Origin: Knoxdaviesia capensis
Taxonomy: Eukaryota; Ascomycota; Sordariomycetes; Microascales; Gondwanamycetaceae
Length of the DNA: 64,000 nt
Reading direction: 5' to 3'
NCBI GenBank assembly: GCA_001510575.1
Contig: LNGK01000002.1
Coordinates: 341,271-405,270, forward strand
Position 1 is the stretch's first letter. Each line of letters begins with the position of its first letter. Below the pieces are notes generated by a model, which worked only from the letters and a program-made list of their open reading frames with translations, was not told where the DNA came from and made no database searches. Shown in pieces: positions 22,798 through 35,369 of the stretch. The position numbers and the translations under genes were made by a program.

Positions 22798-23098
22798 AGA
22801 TTGGGGAACAGGGTCTGGCATTGATCTTCAGTGAACAACCTCGTAGCCGGTTGCCGGCGGCTCTCTCCTGTGTTTGAACCCATCATCATGTCTAGGGTTA
22901 TTAGGGTTGTCATTATGTAATAATAACCGAAAAGAAACTGGAAGTAATTTGCGTCTTTCTTCCAGGCATTGGGCATTCTCCCTTCGACATCTCACACCTC
23001 AAGTGCAATTCACCTTCGCCTCTGAACTTCCATGTTTCGTTCAGTCTCAGTGATCCAATAACCCGAAGTTGTCGCAAACCCTCGACTCCCTCTCCACA
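22798..23098. promoter_or_regulatory. Promoter of the WD40-cyclophilin gene
   Basis: A 17-bp double telobox, TAGGGTTA directly followed by TTAGGGTT, lies at 22893-22908, about 190-205 bp before the ATG. The rest is a C/T-rich leader. Confidence 0.45.
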
Positions 23099-25297
23099 AT
23101 GCCGACCGACGATGCGCCGGCGAAACGCAGCCATGCCGAGTTCGTGGCCGACTCCGTGAAGCCGGCGGCCGACGACGACTCGAGCTCGGACGACGACGGC
23201 ATGGGCCCGATGCTGCCGTCGGAAGCTCCGAAGAAGAAGCGCCGCGTGCTCCCGTACGAGAAGCTCTACATCTCCGCGCTGCCCAAGTCGGCGCGCTACT
23301 CCAAGTCGCTGATGCACAAGGAACAGGTGGCGTTTGTCACGGTGACGCCGATCACGGATTTCCTGATCACGTCGTCGGTCGATGGCGTGGTCAAGTTCTG
23401 GAAGAAGGTGGCGGACGGCATTGAGTTTGTCAAGGAGTTCAAAGCCCACCAGGGCGAGATTGTCGGGGTTTCGGTCAGCGAAGACGGCCGCAGCTTCGCG
23501 TCGTGCGGCGTCGACAAGACCCTCAAGATCTTCGATGTTATCAGCTTCGACCTCCTCTCCATGATCAGCCTCGACTTTACCCCGCGCGCCATCTGCTGGG
23601 TTCACAAGAAGGGCGCGTCGCTACCGCTGCTGGCGGTGTCAGATGCCGCCTCGCCGGCGATACACATCTTCGACGGTCATGGTGAGAAGCAGGAGCCGAT
23701 CCACACCATCAAGTCGCTACACCGCAGCCCGGTGACCGTGCTGGCGTTCAACGGCAAGTTCGACTGCGTGGTGTCATCCGACGACAAGGGCATGGTCGAG
23801 TACTGGCGGCCCAGCGGCAACTACGACACGCCCGACAACGTGTTCGAGTACAAGAGCACGACGAACCTGTTCGACTTCCGCAAAGCCAAGTGCGTGCCGA
23901 CGTCGATCACCATCAGCCCAACTGGTGCCCAGTTCGCCGCGTTCTCGCTGCCGGACCGCAAGATCCGCGTGTTCGACTTCGCCACGGGCAAGCTGTACCG
24001 CACATACGACGAGTCGCTGCAGGTGCTAGAGGACCTGTACAAGGCGGACACCGGCGCCGGCAAGCTGGACGCCGTCGAGTTCGGCCGCCGCATCGCGCAG
24101 GAGCGCGAGACCGAGTCGGAAGCGCTGCGCGACAAGGTCAACGTGATCTTCGACGAGTCGGGCCACTTTATCCTGTACGGATCGGTGGTGGGTGTGAAGG
24201 TGGTCAACACGTACACGAACCAGGTGGTGCGCGTGTTCAATCGCGAGGAGAACAACCTGCGGCCGATCAACCTGGCGCTCTACCAGGGCCAGCCGCAGAA
24301 GCGCGGCGTGACGACCATTGAGATGGGCGCGTCGAGCAACCCGCTGCTCCAGGAGGCCGAGAGCCGCGACGCCATGCTGGTGGCCACGGGGCTTGGCAAG
24401 GTGCGGTTCTACATGTTCACGAACGACACGGATATCAGCAAGAGCACGCGCGACGTACACAACGAGCGGCCCACCGCCGAAGCGGCCGGCAACAGCGCGC
24501 GCGATGCCGCCGCCGCCGCCGCCGCTGCGCAGAAGGCCAAGGTCGGCACAGGCGCCATCGTGCACACCACTGAGGGCGACATCCACCTGCGGCTGTTCCC
24601 GGACGCGGCGCCGAAGGCGGTGCAGAACTTTGTCGGGCACGCGCGGTCGGGCTACTACAACAACACCATCTTCCACCGGGTGATCCCGAACTTCATGATC
24701 CAGTGCGGTGACCCGCTGGGCGACGGCACCGGCGGCGAGAGTATCTGGGGCCACGAGTTCGAGGACGAGTTCAGCAGTCTGCGGCACGACCGGGCGTATA
24801 CGCTCAGCATGGCGAACGCGGGGCCGAATACCAACGGCAGTCAGTTTTTCATCACCACCGACAAGACGGTAAGCTTTCCTTTTTTTTTTTTTCTTGGAGT
24901 CCTTAGAACTTCCTATTCGGGGCATCATGTATTTTTCTTTTCGGTTCCCCTGGGCTGTGTCAAGTTCTCTCAGCATGCCCTGTTTTTTTTTTATAGCATT
25001 TGCTTCCTTTTGGTCGTTCTCCCTCCTTTCCCTATCTCCCCCTCCCCTCTCCTGTATATCAAAAAAAGAAGGATAAAAACGCCTCCTCGTCAGCAAATCA
25101 CATCAAAACGCCCGTCGTGCTAACTAACGCCTTTTTTTCCTTTTTCTTTTTTGCTCTAGCCGTGGCTTGACGGAAAACACACAATCTTCGGACGCGCAAC
25201 GCAGGGGTTCGACATTGTGCACAAGATTGAACATGTGCGCACGTACAAAGAGAAGCCGGTCGAGGAGATCAAGATACTGAGCATTGACATTGTCTAG
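23099..25297 (+). CDS. WD40-repeat peptidyl-prolyl cis-trans isomerase (PPWD1-like)
   Basis: Exons 23099-24868 and 25160-25297, phase 0, 635 residues, close to human PPWD1 (646). The intron (291 nt) cuts the cyclophilin domain; without it the frame runs into T-rich nonsense. The N-terminus is acidic with a nuclear-type patch KKKRRVLPYEKLY. Residues about 65-430 are a WD40 propeller (FVTVTPITDFLITSSVDGVV, VGVSVSEDGRSFASCGVDKT). An Ala-rich linker follows. Residues about 480-635 are a cyclophilin: FHRVIPNFMIQCGDPLGDGT with the catalytic Arg, MANAGPNTNGSQFFIT, and after the splice PWLDGKHTIFGRATQGFDIV. Catalytic and cyclosporin-contact residues look intact, including Trp in PWLDGKH. PPWD1 is found in the catalytic-step spliceosome. 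A separate start at 23069 is TTG and was not used. Confidence 0.94.
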
Positions 25298-26184
25298 GCC
25301 GCGGCGTTTTCTGGCTCGGCGATTCGTGTATGTACGGTACAAACTACGTCCAAGGTAATGGCGTTGCGTGACGTTGTTGAAAGCGTGCCTAGTCGTCTGT
25401 TTATCTCCGGTGTCTATAGCGAGACATGTTCCTTTTTTTGCTGTCTTCATGATGAATGTTACGGTCTCTTTGTTTCTTCTCCAGGTTTCTGCCCTGTGTT
25501 TGACTCCCTCTCTTCAGCAGCGTGTAGTTCCCCCTTCTCCCCCAGATTCACAACGGTCCATATCCCCCTCTTTCATTCTGCGTGCTCTCCTTTCTGTGTG
25601 GGCGTCTCGGCAGAGGCTGGTCAGGGCGAGTTGAACACTGCATCGATATTCTGTGCTCATGATGAACGCAGTGTCTGCCCCTCCGGCTCACTCACTGGTG
25701 AAAAGAACCAACACCTCGCCATAGGTCTAGGTCTGTCTGTCTGCCTGTCTGTGTGGGATCGGCATCCTCAACTATTTGGGGGCGAAACACGGCTCACCAC
25801 GCCCGCATGCTCTAACCGTATCCTGCCACGCATCGTCCCGGCCAATCGCCTCGATGCATCCATGATATATTCACTTTCCTTTCTGTGCTGTTGGTATTCT
25901 GGACTCTCGCCCCCCTTTGCAACGCCCGCACTACCCTCTGTCGTTTCTTTTGCCCGCTCGAGGCCCTCTCAGGCGTGGCTACGTCTCTTTCACAGCCTGC
26001 CCCTTCTTCCTCTGGACCGTTATGTTCGGGTATACTGGAAACGGAAAAAGGAAAAGAAAGGAGGATTGATCGTCGCTGCATGTCTGTGCCGTTAGGTCCG
26101 CGGGTTTGTGCGTGGTGTATGGTGGGGGGGGCGTGTCGCGGCTCTGCTCACAGGTCTGCTGGCGGGGAGTCCCCCCCCCCTCCC

Positions 26185-26196
26185 NNNNNNNNNNNN
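26185..26196. other. Assembly gap (12 N)
   Basis: Twelve Ns sit between a C-rich run and a poly(A) run of about 27. The true length is unknown; the break was probably caused by the homopolymers. Confidence 0.98.
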
Positions 26197-28903
26197 AAAA
26201 AAAAAAAAAAAAAAAAAAAAAAAGGAAATAGACTCAGGGCTGAGCGGCGGCGATAGCTGTGCATCGAGTGAGTGATTGGCTCCCTGTCTCACCTCTTTTA
26301 GCGATGATTTGCATGGACCGTACTAGAGACGTGATCCATATCTGGGTGCGGCTCGAAAGCCCTATTACATGCTTGTCATGATGCTCATACGGGCCCCATT
26401 CCCAAGGCCAAGCATTGTCCAGCACTAGAGTCATGTGTAAGGGACTGTATAGTACTTTCATCCACTCACCGTCTATCAGCCTTACACCGCGGATGCGGGA
26501 AGCCTCAAAGTGACGACAAGGTCGCTGAGATATTGAAGTCTAGGGTTAGGGTTATCTGAATAGCAGGAGCTTTAGCAGGAGCTCTTCGTCACTTGCTCTT
26601 GCCAACTTCCAACAGAAGGGCTTCATGAGTCTTTGCCCTATTGCACAAGTAGCCCGTTTCAGTTGATCAGCTGATCAAATATAAGTCGAGCACGAAACTC
26701 CATTCATCTAATCTTCCCTCTTCCATCTCCGAGTTGTGGCATTCCGACGATGGTGATGTGATGTGATGTGGTGGCCTCACCCGATGTCGACGACAAGGAT
26801 ACTCCTGTCCCGATATTTCCGGTACCTTGACCGCCCTTGACTTGTCACATTTTCCCGGCGCACCCACATTGCTTCGAGCACCCCAGAAACAGTCTTGTGT
26901 CGCCCTCACACACACTGTCTCTCTGTAAAGGTTTCTGTGTCGGTTGTGTGTTTTATTCTCCTTCTCTCTCTCACGCTGTCTGCCAAGCACTTCCCCCATC
27001 GTGCATATTCTGTATCTCACAGAGAAAGCTGGGTGGTGGTTTTGTGCGTCTTGACTTTTTATTTTCCCGAACCCGCCCTGTCATACACGGTGGTGGCTAT
27101 AGCCAGGGTCCAGGTCTGCGGTTTCCCGCTGGGGAATCCTGCTTGACGCCGGCTGTCAATATTGGTCCGATCCAGAGCGCATATATCCGAAGTGCACAGC
27201 GGGCTAATTTGAAATTCAGTTTTATAGCATTATTTTATACTCCACCACCCACATCGAGAGCGAGAACCCGAGGGACGGAGTGTGACAACGCATCAGAAGG
27301 CAAGCTTCTCGTGTAGGAGGGTCGACCTGGTTTGTGGCTTCATGGCCTGCCTGTGCGTTGCCTCCCCCCCCATCCACGGGCCTCTGTCTGTGTCTCCCTG
27401 CTGCAACCTGCAGGACCAAAAGCAAAAAAGAACTTATGCTACATACGTACGGCACAACACCCACACCACCGTTGAAAACAGGCTGTCTACTGGACGATCA
27501 CCGGACCTTTCGCAGGTCTAGACTGACTATGCTTCCTTTTCGCAGCCACAGAGCCGAGACGAAATTACGATGCCCTGCAGCACTAGGTCCCAAATATTTG
27601 CTTTTGCCTGTGGTAATGGGTGCTGGTTGGGTCCATCTTGTCAGATTTATCCAACCTGAATGAGAGAGGTGAGGTGAGGTGAGGTCTACGTATGTCCGCT
27701 CATAGCACGTATCGGTGAGCTATCTATTACGTTTCCTTTTGGGGGAAAAAAGGAACAAAAAAAGGCCATGATATTTCCTTTTGCCCTCCTATCTTTCCTG
27801 ACCACCTCGTCCATTGTTAGAGGTTCTTCGATTTTTTCCTGCAGGTCATGCTCGTTGGGCGGACTATTGGTCCTCGGTTGGCCTGACTGCATGCTCCCGT
27901 CTGCCTGAACAAGCCTAAATTCGGATGTGGTGCTTCCTGCTAACACGCCCACTGGACGACGACGCCACAGCTCCCGCCGACTCCCGCTCATCGCCGTGTC
28001 TAGGATTATCCTTCTACCCACCCGAAAGCTAAGACCCGCCGAAATCACATCAAAAGAAACCTTTCTGGAACAAGGGAGGGAACAGGGAGAGGAGGGGAAA
28101 AGGCCTCAGAGACGCTCGGCTAGACATTGCTGCTCTAGCACACAAGCGTCGCCGAACTTCATCATTGCCTGTCCCCCGAGTCAGAACAACTATGGCTGCT
28201 CTCCCTCCTCTCTTTCTCTTGTTATCGATTCCTTGTCCGACTATCAGATTCATTTATCTTCTCTCCTGTGCGCGCCCTCTACTGTACGAGCTTTTTCGCC
28301 TCCCCTCCATTATCTGATCTGCACCTCGACCAACCTGGAACTGTTCCAGCACACACTACAGCCCGGCCCACCACGACTACAACACCACCACCACCACCAC
28401 CGCTTGAGCCATCGTGGCCAATCCAGCAGCTACAAGTCCAGCTCACTCCCGATAAACCCTGAGAGAATCTGCACAAATCCGTCAAGCTCGAAAATTTGCC
28501 CTTCTCCCTTGTCTCTGTGCTGACCCCTCATATAAATTCTGAGAAACCCCATCGAGATTCTGCAGACCTAATCGCCGGTTTGCGCCCGTGTGCCTTGCTT
28601 GCCATCCGTGCCCAATACAAGCACCAAATACGACTTTACACCCACCTACCTACCTGAACTGAAGAACACAGACGAGAAAAAGAAAGAAAGAAAGGAAAAA
28701 AAAGAGGATCCGCCCCAATTTTCTATCCGTTCCCGCCCTTTGTGTTCCTCTACTTCTCTTCTCTCTCCTCTTTCCGCTGTCCCTAATCTCTGTTTATCTC
28801 AGCCATATCTTTTCCTGCCTCTCTCTTCCTCCTCTCCCCTCTTCGACTCGCTCTCCCACTCTCTACCAGCTTTTTTCTCCTCTTTCATCAATCTTCTCTG
28901 GGA

Positions 28904-28911
28904 TATAAATA
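28904..28911 (+). promoter_or_regulatory. TATA-box candidate for the Zn2Cys6 factor gene
   Basis: TATAAATA followed by pyrimidine-rich sequence about 640 bp upstream of the ATG. It is the best TATA match in the region, but would imply a long leader. Confidence 0.35.
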
Positions 28912-29552
28912 TATACTTTCCCTAGCTGACCGTCTCCTCCACCGTCCCCCACGCTTTCTCTCCAAAAAAAATACCCGACTCCCAGCTTTTCAACCGCGTC
29001 TTTGTGCTCTGATCATCAGTCGTGGGATGACAAGCAGCTACTGTTTTACCACCATAAAGTTTTTATCATAGTATCACAACGACTCAGCGCACTCTCAACA
29101 AGCAACCATTTATTTGAGTTCATCTTCCTTGCACCTCTTCACGCCACGTTATGTCTCTGCAAATCCCCGGAAAATAGTTGTCAGAAACATCTTCCTTATA
29201 TTTGAGAAACATCGCTGGTCTCTGAATATTCTTTAAATCTTTCTTTCCAGAAATAAGTCCCCTACTCTCCCACACACACAGACACACAAGAGAAACCTCC
29301 GGAAACCAGACACATCGTTCTTGGGTGATCCCTTATTACCTATCAAGCTTGATCAACCTCTGCCCAGATACCCGAGCTACCCCTGCCTTCTACGACATAT
29401 TTTGGCGAACACAGCAACAATATTTCCCAAAATTCCGTCCCTCTTTTTTTGTCTGTAAAATTTATATATATATATTTATATATATATATTTGGCGTTGTC
29501 TTCAGCAATATCCCGGCCTCACACAACCTTGTCATGACGTTCTGGCCCTAGC

Positions 29553-32500
29553 ATGCCACGCCCGAAGAAGCTCGGCGCGGTCGAGCCCAAGCGACGTAGC
29601 CGAAATGGATGCTGGTCAGTGTTTCGATGAGCCTGTCTCTCTGCCATGGCCACCTTGATACCATGTTCCCTGCTGTTCCTATACATTTATTTCGTGATCA
29701 TTTTATGTTACCTCCGGTTTCACTGGCCTCCCTGTTCATCACTTTCTGGAGCTGCGAACACATGCTATCCCTCAAAGTTGCCACCAGCTAACCACCAGTA
29801 TCTCCTCCGCAGGCCCTGCAAGAACCGAAAGGTCAAGTGCGGCGAGGAACACCCAAGATGTTCGAAGTAAGTGACTAGGACATTTCTCTCTTCGTTTCCC
29901 ACTTGCATACACAGCTGCCGTTGACAAGAGCGCGGACTCGTTTCCATCCATACTGATAGTGGCTCTGATGCGAAGTTGTGAGAAAATTGGCGAGACATGT
30001 GATTACAGCATTCGCCTGAACTGGGACGGCCGCCGCATAAAGCGTTCGTCTATGGATGTTACCGGCCGCACCATCCCCCCGTCTCCAATCATCACCCGGC
30101 CACCGTTTGCCATTGTCAACCAAACACTGTCAACGTCTGTCAGCTATGGCTCGACCTCGCCAACTCTCCGCCGGCATGATCCAGAGCGCTGGATTGACGA
30201 AGCTGCCGAGATGGAAGCAGCCAACCCTGCTCCAACGAGCCCGCGTTCACAAACCCGGAAGCCAGTTCCCTCTTCCAAACCATTCAAGGAGAGCCTACCG
30301 TCCACTACAGTATTTCGAGCGATCAACACCTCCAGCCGCCCGAAGCCAAGCCTGCCCAAGAAGTCCAATGCTTATGAAACTATCCTTATGGACATTGATG
30401 TCAAAGTTGAAATTTCTCCGGTGGAGCTGACTCGACCTCACGACTCGTCTCGTGATGTTGACATGATGCCGCCACAAGCCCTTCCGCCCTCGCTACCTCC
30501 CTCGAAAATATCTTCCCGACATCATCTACCCAGTCTTTCCAAACAGGGTCTCGTACTGCCAACAGGCGAATCTCTAGGGGTTATCCGCAACCATGTTTCT
30601 CCTGGTATCCCCGACCACCAATCAAGGTTGAACACTATTCGCAGAGATTCTACTTCCAGACCTCCACAGTCACCCGCGGCATCGGATTCCGCCCAAGCGG
30701 ACGTGGAAATGCCACCCCCTGGTGTAGTATCGGCTCCGTCGCCTTCCAGCCCCCAGAACTCGATTTGGTACACCGGCAACGGACCGAGATCACCTAGTGT
30801 AAACCCACCTCACTGGGCATCGATTGACGCTGCTACGGCCCCCTCGCCCAACGGGCAACTCGACGATGAACTCTATTCCAAGACCACCCCCAGAATGTCT
30901 ACCGCCTCGCCAGCCCCCTCAATGGTTCGTCGTCTATCGGTCAATTCACTCCTATCCGGACCTCCAGGGTTTTCCGGACCTGAGGCTAGCCGCATTCACG
31001 CTCCGTCGTCCCGGAGAGCAGATTCGTTATCCCGATCGGATGTTTCCCACTCACCTTCGTCATATTCTGTTGCCTCATCTCCTGCGGCTGGCCACTCTGG
31101 CCCTTCATCAACATTCCATTCACCACCAGCTCCTAGTCCTACGATAGTACATACTGACGAAGGAGACTGCTGGTATTTTGGCTATGATATCGGCCGCCCG
31201 GACAGCGACGACATGAAGGGGGATCATCTTTCGATTTCTTCCATGGACATTCTTGCTCCTTTGCATACGGGTGGAACTACTACACCTAGTAGCTGTGCCG
31301 AGTCTCCGCGTTCGGGTATGGCCATATCGGGGCTTCTTGCAGACAAACCACGGGTCCGTAGTGACGGATACTATGCTTCGGCTGTGAAGATCTATATTCC
31401 CGTTGATTTAATGCCTCAAAAGTAAGATTTTTCTATTCATTCAGTTCATGACTTCCTGACGTTCGCTATTACCCAAAGGCAACTTTATCTAACAACTTGA
31501 ACTTGCTTCTCTTTTTTCTAGGCTGATGGACAACAACATGCATATCGTGGTAAGTCGAGATCCTGTGGTTCTCTTGCTCCTGTCTCCTGATACTTGTTTT
31601 TGTCAGTATCTCTGCCGCTAACATCACATCTCTTATATGCAGTACTTTGTAGGCTTTTTTCTCTTGAGTGTCACCCTGATAGCCGTTTCTACGGTTCCAG
31701 CTAACTGGTTTATTTGTAGCATCATTTTCTCAACCACACGGCAAGAGGTATGTAAAAGCTCAGTGTCGAGGAAGTGCTATTCAGAAAGCCGTAATCGCTA
31801 ATATCGTATCGTTCTCATTTTCCTGAAACAGTCCTCATGCCCTATGAAGATCAGCAATGGAACCCATTCCGCACGGTTCTACCCAAGATGGCCGTTAAAC
31901 ATGAACCCTTGTTGACACTGCTATTATCATACTCTGGTAGGTTACCATTGACTGCAAGCGCTCTAAGTTTGTGGCTGACACTTCTTTATGACACCCACAG
32001 CTTGCCATCGTGCACGCATTCTGGGCCACCGGGAGCCGGAAGTTCGGATAGCTAAATGGGTCCAAGATATATTCCCGGCCCTGCGTCTGGCTTTAGACGA
32101 TGCCAGTCATCTGTCAGACACCAATCTGGCCACAGCTATCATGCTGGCGTCCCTCGAGATCATCTCGCCATCGGCATTCATACACCCGATTCCATGGCAG
32201 CAACACTTGAGCCTTGCACGCCAGATCATGTCAAGCGAAATTACTGATCTGTATACCACGAACTCTCCTGTCGAGGCTGCGCGTGTGCGGTCGTTCCTTT
32301 GGAGCTGGTATACTTACCTAGATGTTGTGGGGAACTTTACCGGGGGGCTTCGGATGGGCGGAGTGAGGATTCCCATGCCTGAGGAAACGGGCGGGCATTA
32401 CAACGACGATGAAATCGATTGCATTATGGGATTTACGCTGCGATGTGTGTCGCTCTTACGCCAGGCTGGCGATCTTTCCCGGAGGGGCGACGGGGCAAGG

Positions 32501-33166
32501 ACACTTGACCTGACGTGGTGCCCAGATGAACAGACTCAGGCAGAAGCGAACGGGTTGATTCAACGCCTGCGAGATAGCATGTCCCGGGCAGCACAGCCAT
32601 GCGCACATATTATCCGCGCAACCAAGGCGTTCAACGGCAGCGGGCTGACGGCAGTGGACATGGACGAAGCGCTGGCGACCAATGAGGCCTTCCACTGGGC
32701 AGCCCTTGTGCATCTGTACCGACGGGGATTGAACAAACAGCGCGATGCGCCTGAGGTGCAGGATGCGGTGGCAAACATAATGTGGTGTCTCAGGCGCATC
32801 CGGCGGGGCGGCGCAGCCGAAATGGGATGTCTGTTTCCCTTGTTCACGGCGGGGAGCGAGACACTGTCTGACGATGACCAGAGGGTGATTCGGGAGCGGT
32901 TCCATAGTGTTGAGGTGCATGGATTGACCCAGGTACGTTATTTTCCCTACGTTTGTTGTTTGCTGGTTTTCTTGTTTGTATCCGCTTGCTTGCTGCACGA
33001 CTACAAACGAGTTGAGAGGGAGCCTCGAGAACACTCCAGGAGTATTGACTGACGTGGCTTTTCTTCTCCCCTTTTCCAGGTTTCCCAGGCGCGGAGGCTC
33101 ATGGAAAAGGCGTGGAGGACTGAGGAGCGGTGGGAGAAGTTGATGACGACTGAGTTTATTGGCTGA
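29553..33166 (+). CDS. Zn2Cys6 fungal transcription factor, nine exons
   Basis: Exons: 29553-29614, 29813-29866, 29976-31421, 31522-31549, 31643-31648, 31720-31747, 31832-31936, 32001-32932, 33080-33166; 915 residues. The first three exons assemble the binuclear cluster: GCWPCKNRKVKC, then HPRCSN and CEKIGETCDYSIRLNWDGRR, i.e. C-x2-C-x6-C-x6-C-x2-C-x6-C, all six Cys present. Residues about 60-500 are a Ser/Pro-rich disordered region. The rest is a fungal-specific factor domain: after LMDNNMHIV come YF (the 6-nt exon), HHFLNHTARV, LMPYEDQQWNPFRTVLPKMA, then CHRARILGHREPE. The microexon and flanking short exons were accepted because they rebuild the YF.HFLNHTAR...NPFRT pattern that I know from related factors and because every junction has GT/AG sites with CTAAC branch points. 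It presumably binds CGG-type sites in the nucleus; targets are unknown. Nothing adjacent suggests a regulated cluster. Confidence 0.85.
31643..31648 (+). other. 6-nt microexon (Tyr-Phe)
   Basis: TACTTT is bounded by a TGCAG acceptor and a GTAGGC donor. The flanking introns are 93 nt (31550-31642) and 71 nt (31649-31719), each with a GCTAAC branch site. Both neighbours are phase 0, so skipping the exon would keep frame and remove only Tyr-Phe. Confidence 0.65.
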
Positions 33167-33685
33167 TGAGCTGAGTTGCTCGTTTTCTTTTTTGAACGAG
33201 ACGTGCCACGCGACAACATTGGTTTTGATCCATATACGTACGGGCTTCCTGTGTGATGATCTCTGTTTATTTGCCATTTTCTCCTTTCTGCTTTCTCTCT
33301 TTCAGTACGTCTTTTTGGATCGAACGAAACTCAACGGGATACCATGTGTGTTTTCTGGTTTGTATGGCAGTGTGTTTCTTCCGTCCTCTAAAATTCGGGA
33401 ATGAATCTGTACGAGGAGACATGCCCAATTGCATGTACCAAGGATAAATGAATGAGTGTATCATTGGCTAACGGTAATGAGAATCAATAAGCAAATGCTG
33501 AGTCTATGAGACGCTTTCCAGAGTCTATATATTCAAATCATAATAACAGGAGTTCACGGTGATACGCGGAATAAACATTTCCGGTGCAGTTAACGATTTG
33601 TTCCTTTCCAATCCCAACACTTGCATGCCTTTCAAACTCTTTGGCGAGACAAAACATTGCAACAGCACCAGCACCTGACGCACTC
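33167..33685. other. Intergenic between convergent genes
   Basis: T-rich 3' flank of the transcription factor gene (+) and of the AIG1-like gene (-). No gene seen. Confidence 0.6.
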
Positions 33686-34451
33686 CTAGTTCTTCTTCTT
33701 GCTCTCGGGAACGGCAGACGCCTTGCCGTTGACAAGCTGGTGCAGGAAGTTGATTGCTACCGAGTTAACGGTCATCACAACAGCCGAGAAGATGAACAGG
33801 AGAGCACGGTTAGGCGGCGACAAGACGGCCATGATCTTGTACGGGTACCTAGAAGGGCAACGAAGAAGAGTGAGCAGGCGGAACAGGAGACGAACCAAGG
33901 GAAGAAGAGACGAGAAGAACGTACCATCCGTTGTAGCTGAAGCACAGCTCAACCCACCCCCAGTAAAGCAGCCCAAACACCGCCGTCACATTGAACACCT
34001 TCAAGGTCGACACGGACGACGGAGGGCAGAAAACAAGGTAATCCACGACGGCCAGCACGGCCGGCAGCACATGGAACGCGATCTCCGGGACGGGGCCGCG
34101 CGTGGTTCCCGGCGGGCGCACCAGGGCCGGATTGGCAAGGTACAGGCCCCAGTACAGCTGCGACACCAGCACCTCGGCCGGGGCGACAAACGCGAACACG
34201 GCGGCCTGCACGCGGCGCGCCAGGCCGGCAGCGGCCAGCAGGTCGGCGGCCAGCGCGCCGGCGTACACGGCCGCGTACGCCGCCAGCGAGATGATGGTTA
34301 GGTACTGGAAGTGGCCGCCGAAGCCGGCGGCCAGCGGGTTCTCCAGCTTGGCGAGCAGGTTGAAGCCGAAGATGGCGTGCGCGGTGCAGAGGGCGTGGAA
34401 GAGCAGCGAGGCGCTGCGTGACGGCGCGGGGAGGAGCGAGGTGGTGGCCAT
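33686..34451 (-). CDS. AIG1/FAR-17a-like multi-pass membrane protein
   Basis: Exons 34451-33925 and 33848-33686 with a 76-nt intron (GTACGT donor, TTCTAG acceptor, phase 2) give 229 residues. Five or six hydrophobic segments are visible, e.g. YLTIISLAAYAAVYAGAL and VLPAVLAVVDYLVF, and the C-terminal VVMTVNSVAINFL helix. The tail KASAVPESKKKN is basic, with a KKxx-like end that could hold it in the ER. AIG1 and ADTRP are Thr/His hydrolases of fatty acid esters of hydroxy fatty acids; the Thr in HFQYLTIIS and the His in EIAFHVLP sit where I would expect those residues, but the alignment was done by eye. The motif FGLLYWGWVELCFSYNGWYPY across the splice site is typical of the family. Fungal roles are unknown. 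Confidence 0.85.
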
Positions 34452-35369
34452 GGTGGTGATTCCGGAGATGCTTTGGTGGGTGCGGATAGGTGGGGGAGCG
34501 TGGTGCGGGGAGGCGGACCGGACGACGGAGGCCGGAGTCGGAGGTATTTCGGGGTGGATAGGGAGGACGGATGGACCAGCAAGGGTTTGCAGTGGAATTG
34601 ATACAGAGAGAAGTATATAGCAGAGGAGATATGTACAAACGAATCAAGATACAAGTGAATCAAGACTGGGGATGGAAGAAAGCCAGTGCGAAACCCCCGG
34701 TTTGAGCTGCGAGATAGCGGAAGTGGGAGTCTGTGGGTTTTTGTGGTTCTGTCTCTGGCTCCTGTTTTTTCGGTGATACGCCGTCGAGGACTGCAAAAGC
34801 CGAAGCTAAAATATGAGTTGAGGTTCTTCAAACACCCTGAAAAGGTGAAAGCACCTTATAATTCCAGCTTCACGTATCGACACTTACACGACCCTGCCGT
34901 CTTACGAGCAAGATCGTGGATGTAAGAGCGGACAGGTTTTGTTGGTACTGAGAAGTGATAAGCGGCGTTCACACGCAGATTTGACGACCGAACCGAGGTT
35001 TGGAGCCCGGGACTTAGGGTTAGGGTCAGTGTGCGGAACTCGTGCACGGGCCAGCGACGCGGAGCAAACGCGAAAAGAAAACCACTTAACGCGTCTTTTT
35101 TAGCCCCAACTGCGCGTTCCTGCCACTTCTCGTTCTTACCCCTGGCGATAGAAATCTGGACAATTTCATCCCACTTTAACTTCCTTGGTTTTTTCCTATC
35201 TTTTTCTTCTTTTCAAACTACAACACCACAAACCACATCTTCGATTGATTTGCCTTTTCCTCAGTTCCATCTTTCTGTTCTCTTCTGTATCGCGAGATAC
35301 AATCCTGTTGTCTTCCCAACCTTTCCTCCCCATCCTCGACAAACACTCACCGCCTCCTCCTCCGCAATA
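34452..35369. promoter_or_regulatory. Divergent promoter of AIG1-like gene and MCM4
   Basis: Contains TTAGGGTTAGGG at 35015-35026, ACGCGAAA at 35068-35075 and ACGCGT at 35089-35094, followed by a T/C-rich leader into the MCM4 ATG. A TATATAG element near 34613-34619 could serve the leftward gene. Confidence 0.5.
35068..35094. promoter_or_regulatory. MBF/SBF-type sites upstream of MCM4
   Basis: ACGCGAAA (35068-35075) and the exact MluI cell-cycle box ACGCGT (35089-35094) lie 276-302 bp before the ATG. In yeasts these sites drive G1/S transcription of replication genes through MBF. Function here is inferred from motif and position. Confidence 0.55.

Larger units (their letters stand above)
25298..29552. 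other. Gene-free stretch, 4.3 kb
   Basis: No convincing gene. Open frames (for example 25358-26095 and 27927-28523 on +) are translations of pyrimidine-rich DNA with no recognisable motif. A 12-N assembly gap lies at 26185-26196. TAGGGTTAGGGTTA is at 26541-26554 and four GGTGA/AGGTG units at about 27667-27685. TATAAATA at 28904-28911 is followed by about 640 bp of T/C-rich sequence, so this may be the promoter of the transcription factor gene with a long leader. Confidence 0.5.

Noticed and set aside
25358..26095. 245-codon plus-strand frame after the WD40-cyclophilin
   Set aside because: Cys/Ser/Leu/Phe-rich translation of pyrimidine-rich 3' flank, no family features.
27927..28523. 198-codon plus-strand frame
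   Set aside because: Pyrimidine-rich leader or promoter sequence; composition explained by CAC and TC tracts.
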